From Branchiostoma floridae (taxonomy: Eukaryota > Chordata > Leptocardii > Amphioxiformes > Branchiostomatidae), in NCBI RefSeq assembly GCF_000003815.2, contig NC_049988.1, forward strand, positions 6,375,174 through 6,411,796: DNA of 36,623 nucleotides. The letters are read 5' to 3'. Position 1 is the stretch's first letter. Each line of letters begins with the position of its first letter. The notes beneath the pieces are model-generated. The model made no database searches. It saw only the letters and a program-made list of their open reading frames with translations, and was not told the DNA's origin. This document shows positions 21,201 through 33,200 of this stretch, piece after piece. The position numbers and the translations under genes are program-made.

Positions 21201-24200
21201 ACAAACATGGTGTCATCACAGACACCTGTAGAAGAACATAATGCAGATTTTAAAAAATGAGTTCTCACAGAGGCAATGTTACTGTTTAATTGCCAGGTCC
21301 GCTTTCACAATATACTGATCTAAAGAAGCTATTACAATAAACCTAAATAAAAATGCAAATTTATGGAAAAAGGCTACGTAGTATACTAGTGAGAAATTGA
21401 TAACTAAGTACATGGAACAAGGCATCTAATGTACTGGAAGATTTCATCATAGTTTTTGGTTTTGACTTTTCTTTGCTGGCACTGGAAAATACAACAACCC
21501 AAATTTTTTCATAAATTGATGATATACAAAAATGTATGTATGGTCATAAAATAGATTGTATGTCATTCTAACGCAAGTTTAACTTATCTGTGTGGTAACA
21601 TAGTAAATATATCCGGTTTGAAAAACTTTAGGGATAACTGTTGCCTAATTTAAACTGTAATATTTTCAATTTGATATCACCATCCATTGACCTCATATAC
21701 CTAAATGCACTGTTTTTCAAAGCAACAATTATGGGATAAATTTGGGATAACAAATGTTACAGACAGATTGATAAGCATTGACCAAAAAAAGTTTAAAATA
21801 CTAGTAGGTGGAAGTAAAAGTTTAAAAACTTAACCATGATACCTTCTGTAGTTGTGATGCTAACAGTTGAGGTTGATGTTGTAGGAGGCAGTGTTGTAGT
21901 GGGACAGTCTAACTCATCCGTCCCATCTTCACAGTCTACGCTGCCGTCACACAGCCAGCTGATATCTATACAGGTGCCGTCTGGGCACTGGAACTGGGCT
22001 GGGGCACATGTTACAATACCTGGGGGGAGGGGCAGTTTTTAAAAAAAGCACAGTAAGATTTGAAGTATTTGAATATTGCATATTAATCACATCAGCCAAC
22101 TTATGTCTATACATGCAATCATGTGCTATTTCAGCACTTGAAATAACATTACTATGCCTGTGGAGAGAGAAGGCAAGACTTAGTAAAGCACTGAATAAGG
22201 ACAATCATTTATGTTAAAGGTATTTCACTAAAGCTGCACTCACTGTACTTTCAAATTTGGCAGCCTTGCTGTGGCTGAGGGATTTGACAGAAGCTTAGCA
22301 AATTCCATCAATGAAAAACAAAATTCCACAATACAGTGAGATATCCACTTTAGGTGCCATACACGTTGCATGGGTGCTGGAATATTTGGCAGAAAGGCAA
22401 CCAAGGAGTAGCTTAAAGATAATCAAATATCCTTACAAAATTCCTTACAAAAAAGTTATAATGCAAAATAAACTGAAATCTAAAGGATTAGCTCACAGTA
22501 TTCATCCTTCTCGTCACTCCCATCAGGACAGTCAGGCTGCCCATCACACAGCTTGTCAGCAGGCAGACAGTCTCCGGTCTCACACACAAACTCCTCTGGA
22601 GCACAGGTAGTCGGGAGCGTCACAGAAACTGTGGAATAGGAGAATTATAAAAAAATCACCTGATGAATTAACTCTCATAATTCTGCTGGGTAGGAAGACT
22701 GCCATTCTGATTCAGAACCACTTAAGGCCATCCAAACCCGTTTGGGCCATTCAATTACGTCAGCACTAAGTCAAAGCAAAAGGTACCTCTTCCAAACCCT
22801 TGGAAGCTTAAACTAAAGTTCTATCAGAACCAGTACAGACTGATTTTTACAAAGGTTATTAACTTGTTGTTAATTTAAAGTTTGCAAATACTGGTATATA
22901 TTAAGTGCAAACTTCGCTGTACTTGTGTCACTGAAGAAGCTGTGCATTATAGCTAAGCGAACCTAGTTTGGCCAACAGGCTGGAATAAAAGTTCAAAACT
23001 TGAACTATGTGGCTCCAGATGTCGTTCTGAGGGACGACTGCAGTGTGCAGTGTGCTTGTTGTTAATTTAAAGTTTGCAAATACTGGTATATATTAAGTGC
23101 AAACTTCGCTGTACTTGTGTCACTGAAGAAGCTGTGCATTATAGCTAAGCGAACCTAGTTTGGCCAACAGGCTGGAATAAAAGTTCAAAACTTGAACTAT
23201 GTGGCTCCAGATGTCGTTCTGAGGGACGACTGCAGTGTGCAAGATGTAGGGGTAGCTTGAGGAATGAATCTACTCTTAGACTACTATATACTGAAAGTTT
23301 TAAATTGATTAGAGAGATTCTTAAGATAGAAATTATATGTTGTACATGTACAGATACTGTAAGATCTATGTGTACAGCTGTACCTGTAGTCATGGGTATT
23401 GCTGTTGTCATATTCTCACAGTTCTTCCCTTCATCTTCTCCTCTCGGACAGTCTGGAGTTCCATCGCATAACTGCAAAATTAATGTTGTAAAGTTGTAAT
23501 TTTTGTTGGTATATTCTGTCTGTTGAAAGACTGGCACAATAAATGTTTGTCATGATTTGAATGCTGAATGAATTTACCTTATCCAAGTAACAATGAGAGA
23601 AAGCACAGTATACCTGAGAACGGAGAATGCACTCCCCAGAAAAGCAGGTGAACTGGTGAATGGTGCAAACTGTGAACAACAAGATAGCCCGCAAATGAAT
23701 CATCTGTCTAAATATAATATCATGTACAAGCATAATCAAATACTAGATACTACTATTGCTACCATATTGGGTACTACTATTGTATACATAGTTTTTTCCT
23801 TGCCAGCCATTGTTGCACTGTTGTATACAACATCTGCTTGCATTCAATTTTATTGAACTAGTTAACTGTAATATCCAACACAAAAATTGGACCCAAATTT
23901 TTGACTGAACAGCACCAGTCTTTGTCATTGAGTTAAAATGTGCTTGCTTTACACTAAATCATATGACATTGTGTCTGTCTTTGGGTCTATCAGTTTCTTT
24001 ACAAATGAGTACCATCAGACTACCCCAACACACGAAGAATGGATGTCAAAAGAATGATTTTTTTTTACTCACTGCAGCCATATTCATCGCTCATGTCTCC
24101 ACAGTCATCGTGACCATCACATCTGTGAGTCAGGGGGAGGCAGATGCCGCTCTGACAGTAGAACTCATGGGGGGTGTCACAGTTAAACGCTGTAAGGAAA

Positions 24201-27200
24201 ATATCTTGACTTGAAAAAGATATTTAACCTACAGATCTACTCCACAAGAGACATACCTGGTGAGATAGCAAAGAGGACACTGTAAAATCTTTTATGATTG
24301 TGCATATTTTTAGTGCTTTTCCTGTCTCCTTGGGGACATCTCTACATCACTGGAGGGGCACTTTTCCATGGGGTACATAAAATGTTCTGAATTGGGGGAT
24401 ATTTTTGTTTGGAAGGATTGACTTTTGCATTGAGGGATTTTTCCAACAATACTTTAAACATTACTTTTCCTATGGTTCAGCTTTTTTTTTCAATTTGACA
24501 TACCGCAGTACCTATCATAAGCCAGTTTATGCATCCCTTTGCATGCATAGAAAAGCAAAAACTGTGGGTTTCACAGGTGAGAAAACAGACTCATTAAACA
24601 TGTATGACAACATAGACTGTACCAGACACAACACATGAGCCGCATAAATATAGTCATGGTAATGCATTGTTTACACCCTGAATTACCCACCATTCTGTGC
24701 TATCATGCAAACATGTCATATTTGAACAGTTGCAAGTAAAGAGAATTCTTAAACTGTTATTTTCTTGAACATTTTGTGGATTTCAAAAGCTTCTGGATCA
24801 AAATCTTCTGGAACATTAAGCTCACCACACTGTTCTTCATCAGAGTTGTCGTCAAAGCCACAGTCATGGTCACCATCGCAGACAAACCCGTCAGGAATAC
24901 AGCGTCCGTTTTTACAGGTGAACTCATTGTCCTCACAAGCAGGAGGGGCTAGAAGGTCAAGGGTCATGAGAGATGTGAATGACACAAAAAAAGGCCAGAG
25001 ACTTTGTTCATGAAGGTCACCTATACTTACATGAAATGTAAATTATTGTCAATCGCTGAATCAACCAACCAAACAATCGTCCAAAATCTTTATTCTGCAA
25101 CATTGCAGATACATGTTGTAGGTGGTCTGATATTATTATTTTTTGGATTATTTGATAAGATAAACATAGCAACTGTCAGCCATAGCTCTCCTTGTACAAA
25201 AAAAAAGATACTATGTGCATCTAGATTACATGTAATTCAATCAAGAAATGAGAGGTATTAAATATAGGAACCATATACAGCTGCGGTTTTATTAGGAATT
25301 AGGACATCCATAAAAAAGATACATGTATTTGTGCGAATGATGAATGAAAATATGATATTTGATGACTTACGACACTCGTGCTCATCACTGAGGTCCCGAC
25401 AGTCAGTGATCCCATCACAACGGTAGACGTTCTTAATACAGGCTCCTGACTCACACTTGAACTCATCTTCCTCACACTCATACACTACATGTGTGAGGAA
25501 AGTACAATGTGAGTAACTGTTCAAAGCCTTGCATAATCATGACATGAATCTTACAAATGCTGATCCCAAGAAAGGCTTATGATACAATTATACTGACTAT
25601 TTAAAAGCATTCAATGATCTACATGTAAGTTGAGCACAAAATGCTACCAGTGCACTATCCCTCCCCATTCTTTAGTAGTATTACTTGTTTATGGACAAAT
25701 GTGTGGCCCAAGGGCAGGAAAGCAAAGATGGGTGCCACCCTATACACCATATGTTATGGGAAAGAGTTGTAACTTTTTTTCACAATGAACAAAACAGAAC
25801 TGCTTTCATATCTGTGCATTAAGAACAAAAATGGAAAGAAGTAAAATTCAAACATCTAAAAGCTATTGCATTGCTAAAAGCCTGTATGACTGTACTGCCT
25901 TGTGTTTCACATTTTATAAATTACAGAAATAGTACTGTAAATGTAGAAATGTTTGCGGTGGTTTTATGTTTGCAGTTTTTGCGGTGGCCACTTCACTGCG
26001 AATTTAAAACCACCACGCACATTTTTTCCATGGCAGTAAGAGACTACAGTGCATGGTGCTACCGCAAACTTAAAACCACTGCGAAAAGTCCTTTTTCCCG
26101 CTGCCTCAAAATTAAGTCCCCGCAAACTTAAATGCATTTAACAGTATATCTTACCACAGTCCTTTTCATCCTCCCCATTTTCACAGTCGGCCTGTCCGTC
26201 ACACATCCAGCCGTATGGGAGACAGCGTCCATTCTCACAGGTGAACTCACCAATCTTACAGGTGGGCACTAAGGACAGGTGTTCAACAAAGGTCAGTTAG
26301 ATCATTTTCATAGATAAATGCTTCAACCTTACCTGTTAATACCAGGGACAGGTGTTAAAATGATAACGTACAAAAGTCTGTGTAGGTCAAAGTGCCAACA
26401 ATAGAATCAAATTAAGACTAACTATGGCAACCAAGATCACTCTAGATCTAGAGTATGAGTTATTCAAAGAATGACGATTTAGGCCTTTGTTTCATTTATA
26501 AGTATGATATATGTTTAGTGTATTGCTTTAAAAGTTTGGTCAGTTGATTTAAAAGTTTGGTCAGTTGAAAACTATTGTCAAGACATGCAGTTCCTGACAA
26601 TTCAGAAAGGTGGCATTGCATACACACCTTCACATGACTCTCCCCAGCAGTCCCACCTAGCATCCACGCAAGTGCTGCAAATACATTAGATAATCATCAA
26701 TATGAGCTGAATGTATTCAATAAGCAAAAATATTCAAAATAAGTGTAATGGCATTCAAGGACAAAGTCATTAACTGTCAGAGTACCAAGAGATTACAAAT
26801 TCAGCACTAAGGACAGGTATCAAAAAGAAGAGCCATTTGTTCTTGAAGTAAAGGACTTTGCGGAAAGATTTTTATCGAGTCCCTTTTAAATCAGCAGGAT
26901 ATGCTTCTGAGCCAATTTTGCAATGGTTTGATCGAGGTGTTAAACAGAAACAAAGGAAAGCACAGTTTAGAATACTAGTACTTAGATGCCATTCTATGTA
27001 ATGGTAGGTATTTGTTCTGCAATTTTTACCATTTGGCCTACATATAGATCCATAAAGCCAAATGTCCATTTCCAAGGGTCATTAAATTTAGAGGAAAGTA
27101 CTGTTAATCTGTTAAAGTTTGCAACAATCTTGATAAAAGATTTATGGTGTGGTGTTTAAAATACACTGTTATACAATGGTAGCAAAGTAGCAACATGGAA

Positions 27201-30200
27201 AAAACTGCAAACATGATTCAATTTAAAGTAATACTCATTTAGCTAATAATATCTGACATTACCAGTTGAGGCAGTGTTTGGTGATGGTAGTCCCAGGGGG
27301 ATACAGAACATCATCCATGATACAATCACAGTCTGTGGCTTTCACACACCCAGCACCTGGTAAGGATATAGAATGGCGGCAATGAAAGATCATTTAGTAA
27401 AAACAATGCGATAATATAGGGCAAAAAAAACAAGATGGCCTCATTTTCAAGATAGACATCATGAATGTCGTAACAAGAACTAAAGGGACAAACTATGGCA
27501 CCACAACCAACAAGGCATTCATTCCTGTATTCAAGACGTGTACTAGTGTAGTAAAAGTGACACCGGTGTGGTATACTGGTATCACCAACTGGCATCTACA
27601 CTTGGCTTCCACTATCCAACTAGTTTCACTTCTACAACAGTTACTACAGTCCTGTGTACCTTGCTAGTGTCACTTCTACAAGTACAATCATTAGGCTGCA
27701 ATGCATCATACTTGCTCATTTTTATAATTTTGGTCATGTTGACCATCTCCAAAGAAGAAAAAAATTCTTTTTTTTTTTCTGAAATCAGACAAAAGTTAAT
27801 GAGCGCGCTGATGTCATCCATAAAATTTACACGACCTAAGGCCACACCAATTTAATTTCTTGGTTCACGGATTCGCTCGCTCCCATTTTTTGGAAAAAAA
27901 ATAAAAATAAAAATTACCACTCAGCAAATTTTCACCATAAATGAAACCATTCGCCAGCTTTCTGGTGTAGCAAACATAAAAACTGACACTACTTTTGTAA
28001 TTTTCAACAAACAGGTGCTGTTACTGTACAGTAATTGTCTTTTGTACCTTTTTCAAGCTGAAAACTTTTTATTCTTTATGTTTTGGATTAGCCCTTACCT
28101 TTACCCCAACCATTTTACAATTTTTATTTTTATTTCGCCCTCTCGCTCCATATTTTTTATGAAAAAATCCGTGAACCAAGAAATTAAGTTGGTGTGGCCT
28201 AATAAAGAAATATTACCATCGTCCACGTATCCTTCTGGACAGAAGCATCCCTCTACACACGTGCTCCTCTCACAGTACCAGGGCGGGGTGTCCCCCAGGG
28301 CGCGGCAGGTCTCCTGACACACGGGGCCGCACGCCTCATAGATGTACCCATTGTCACACTGCATAGCTGGGGGTGGAAAGTGAAAAATATATCATCATTA
28401 AATATTGTACCAGGTTTATTTCAAAAGCTATTTTCAACAAGCGCAATGAAAAGTTCAGTGTGCAACAAGTTGCCAGTTATTGTTGTTCATGATATGACTA
28501 CAAGTAAGTGCTATATATATATCAATACATGGGTATTTTCTTCCCTGTTTTTATTCTATCATCTTGATAAAATGTAAAACTTTAAACTAGGATTTGAGGG
28601 TAGGTAAGGACTTAGAAAATTGCAATAAGGGAAAGCTGGACATTGCACATGATACTTTGAAGAGTTAATAGTTATTTAAATTGCCAAGCCCCCCAAAAGC
28701 AGTGTACCTATTGCTAATTTTTCTCCTGGCTTCCGCTTGACCAATTTTCAAGTAATTTATAAAGACTGACACACAAAAAAAAATTAGGAAAAACTTACGA
28801 CACAGCTCCTGAGAGCGCCACCTGATGTAGATGCCGTTATCGCTGCACATCTGTGCGTACAGAGAGATGGCCGTACACATGCACTCACAGAAACCACCGT
28901 AGTCACACCTGGAGATGAACAATAGTAAACATACATAACGCTAGTTCACCTTTATCTGTGGGGCAACCAATACTCGTTGTTTTAAAAAAAAGCACATTTA
29001 GGGATGTTGGTTATTTCATATTGTAATATTTTCAAACTATTTCGTCTGCGTGATATCCCTAAATGCGCTTCTTTTGAAAACAACGGATATAGGTTACCCC
29101 GGGGATAAAGGCAAACTAGCGTTAAATTGCGGTGTGTTTGATTTGATTTATTTTGCTGTATAAAAACATACAGCCAGCGCTACTCAACTACCCTGGTAAC
29201 TTGCACAGTATACAGTATACAAGAGATTATGAGGCACATATAAAGATGTTTACTACAACACATCAAAACTTACTGATAGGTGCTAACTAGGGGTGGATAC
29301 AGGTACATAAAATTCAGGCAAAGGCACACTTCAGGTAAAGTGGATCAGGTCCCAGTCCAGACCTGAACTTGAACCTGATTATTTGAGAAAACTTCGGAGT
29401 GGGTGACGCTGAAAACAATGGTTCAATTTGCTGCAAAGGAATCTATTTGTTAGTGTATATGACTTCCACTGGCCTATTAAGACCATGCTCTTATGTAAAC
29501 TACAGAAACTTGGCAGAAATCACTATAAACAATACTCTACTTTGCTCTTTTTATTTTCTTGGAACTGTAAGCCCAAAACACCGGCCGGTACCATCTGTTC
29601 ATCTGTTCAAAGTCTGATCCTCTAATTTTTTTCAGGCTCGTTTTGTTTTTTCTGATTGTTCCAACAAGAAAACGGTTTTGTACCGGTTTTGTACCGGTAC
29701 ACCAGTGCTCATCCCTGGACACAACTATTACTAATTTTACAAAGAAACTGCCCAACTCACCCACAGGAGTCATACACACACCAGGCGTAGTACATCTCAT
29801 AGGGTACCACACTGTGGCATGGCTCGAACATCGGACCTGTCAGCACACCGCACATCTTCTTGGCATAGGTCTCGCGTGCACTGGACTTCATTGGCAAAGA
29901 TAAGGAATTTTCATTCCTGAATAATTTTATATGCGTAGCTTTCCCATGTTTATCTATGTTCAAAGCTTCGTATGACTTAAGTATAAGTCATCACAAGAAA
30001 GTTCTGCTTAAGAAAATGCACAAAGTCAACATTCAATGTCAAAGACGATGTGAGACAACAAAAAAAATGAAAACTCTGTTGCTCCGTGTACCATACCCTG
30101 TGTGTTAAGTAATTTTTTCAACCTTTCCGATCATTCTGATTTCATAATGAAGGTAACTTTCTTGCCAAACGTTTTCTTTTTCGCTCACATCAAAGGACAA

Positions 30201-33200
30201 TATCCGCATTATCGAATCAACATGGCCTAAGACATAATATGTACCCCTCCCAAAGTTTAGAGGCCCATAACTTAGTAAAAGACCAACCACTTTTCATACC
30301 ACTCCCTCGGAGAGTGAGTTCAGCACCAAGGAAAGGGTCTGGCACGCGGTTTGGTGGCCCGCTAAAACTGTACGGAGGTGGCTCAATACGAGCGCGCCCC
30401 TACGCTTCGAGAAAAATGTATTTCACGTGGTCTATTTTTGCTACTTTACCTGTTCAGAAACCTAGCACTTGAATTCCGTAAGCCGCCACCAAATTTCGCT
30501 GGCCACATCGACAGCATTAAGGGCCAAAGTTGCGAAAAAGTTGCGCCGTTTACAGTCGAAAAGTTCAAAGGTTAAGGGTCAAAATTCAAGCGACCTGGTA
30601 ATCCAAATAGTGTGGGGATATTTTGTATTTCCTGACGAAATGTTTTCAGCTTTCTAATCTTTTCTGAAACCTGAACGTTAAGATATTTGAAATCGCGCCT
30701 TTTGAAAAGAGAATGTTTTTTGAAGGAATTTACGATCAGCGGTACGTGGAATAAAATGAAATTTGCGGTAAGCAGTTGACACGGAAAAACGCAAATGTCA
30801 AAGGTTACATGAGGCTGCCTGATGACCGATATGATATCGCTGCTGCGTTTGTTCATCTTGTAGCCTTTAGGGTACCCATCTGAGCAATGAGGCTGTTGTA
30901 GCGTGCTTGAGGCACCTCCTTCAACACAGTTTTCACATTGTATGAGTGCATTCCAGCTTTTTTTTTTTGCACCTCTATACGCAAATAAATTTTCTTTTCC
31001 AATATTTTAGTCTAACTTTTGGCATCCACAACCATGAACAAATACTTTGAACAGTATTGTCTATTTTACCTTGCAAGGGTGCATTGTTGGCGGTTCGGTC
31101 TCCATACATGACGTACTGACGCGCCAGGTGTCAGCGAACATGTGCGCCACACTCTCCACCCCGCCTTGTCGTGCCGTGAAGTCGTTCTCTGCGTTACCGT
31201 CATAGTTTCCACACAAACCCCCTACCTTACCCTCAAAAACGGGGTCCAGTTTGACATACACACGAGTTTCTGTAAAAGAATACAAACTTAGAATGAAACA
31301 AAATATCTGTTGTTGTTTTCCTACAGGAAAAAGATAATGTCAGTTTGTTCCATGCTAAGAAATACATTTTGTATTGGATATTGAAATGTTTATTTTCATT
31401 CTTTTGCTTAACAGAAACGGAGAGCGGTTCAGACTTCCAATCACCTTTGACCTCGTGTTAACGTCACACTTTCGGAAAGCATTCTAAGCATCTTTCTTTT
31501 TCAGTTATCCTGAAACCCCCAGAGAACTTGTTGAAAATTCCATGAGTCTCATTGCCCATAATGGTTTGCTTGTTTGTTAGTTTGTTTGTTTGTGTGCTTG
31601 TTACCTCCATGAAATGTCATGGAATGGAGGTTATATTTTCTGTTATGTGTCTCTGTCTGTGTAGATGATTACTCAAGAACGGCTGGATGGATTGGTTTCA
31701 TACTTGTTGTGTTCGTAGGGTGTGATGAAAGCTCGAAACGATGAGATTTTGGGAGCCGTATCTGTCGTTATAATCGATGTAATAATATCAGAAATCACCC
31801 CTATATCTGCGAAATATTGGAACAAGCATGTCCCGGTGACGTATGTAGGTCAGGTAATTAATCACCCGTGGGCCATGTAGACAGCAGCTAACAGTTGGCA
31901 GTTGCGGCCAGGCAGCTGCTGTGATTAAGGTCTCATTGATGAGTTTCTTTTTCCCATAGACTTCTATGTTATAATTCATGGTTTAAATGGGCGCGTTTAT
32001 AATGAAGCTACGTGAAATTTCAGCAGATTTTTCATTCTATGTCGAGCACATTTACCCTATATCGTGGGAAAAAATTGGCAACGTAAACTATACGTAGGAA
32101 CTTTTTTTATAGCAATTACAAACTACGATTAGTCAATCCCCACAAAAGGCACTTTTTCGCTGCTATTGTACAACCGCACCACTCAGAACCCACGACTGTG
32201 TACCTCTGACCTAGCGCGCGGCTGCAAAACTTTACCTGCTAATTTCTTCAGTTACAAACAAGCTTTCATCAATCTAACTTTTGAGATCAGTTCCGCTGGC
32301 TAAAAGGGAATTTCTCACCGCTAAAAACATGCGTCCGTGCAGCCGTTCATTTTTGGCTCGGATCTCTTTTAGGGTACCCACTCGCAGAGTAATACATCAA
32401 TGAGACCTTAATGACAGTCTGGGCATAAGTGAAGCAGGGCTCTGAATCCAAACAAGCCCTTCAGCTGTGGTTTGAAAAATAACCAGCCAGCAGTAAGTTC
32501 AAACTAAAACTTCACTGTACCTACATTTTGTAATTCTATGTCTGTATGTGCCTTCAGGTCAATAAGTAAAGCTGCCCTTAACCATATTAACATCATAGAT
32601 ATGTGGCAGTATGAAAAACTAAGATGCATTGTAATTATCACGCTTTGCATTGATTATGCAAATTAGGCCCTTATTTGCATAAATGATATCTGTACATGTT
32701 CCACCTTCCATATATAACATATCTTACATTTATCAAGGTCCTATTGTGGAACACATTGTAATAGTAGGAGATCCTCATTATAAATGCTAATCAACTATTA
32801 ATTTCTATAAATTGCATACTTCTGCAGGTAAGACGTAAAGATTTCGGACTAAAGTTTGCCAAATCCCTTCTTCTTTCTAACTTTCCCAACTTCCTCCCAC
32901 CACACCGCTCTGAGGCACATAGTATAACCTCATAATGCTGACAACCTTAGACAGTTTAAATGCCAAACATCACGCTTCAGGAACGCCACGCTACCATATG
33001 CCGTCGACCTCTTAAACACACATTACACAATTAAGTGTCACATTTTAATCATTACTTATCAGATGGACATTCTCTGTGTCATTAGATGAATACACCACTT
33101 CTTTCCCATAACATTTATAACCATTACTCTCAAATACAACCGACCATAAACATACATACCATCCACAAAAAAGCAATAAATATTTCATGGAGGTATGAGG

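Larger units (their letters stand above)
31602..33195. mobile_element. Possible composite element with 14-bp inverted ends
   Basis: TACCTCCATGAAAT at 31602-31615 and ATTTCATGGAGGTA at 33182-33195 are exact reverse complements. Between them lie the TTAA-flanked MITE and a LINE 3' fragment, which would be nested insertions. No target-site duplication is visible, so the pairing could be fortuitous or between two separate copies. Confidence 0.45.

Noticed and set aside
29288-29719. Possible hAT element with TAGGGGTGG and CATCCCTGG ends
   Set aside because: The ends match poorly and no clean 8-bp duplication is present. Mentioned only as debris.
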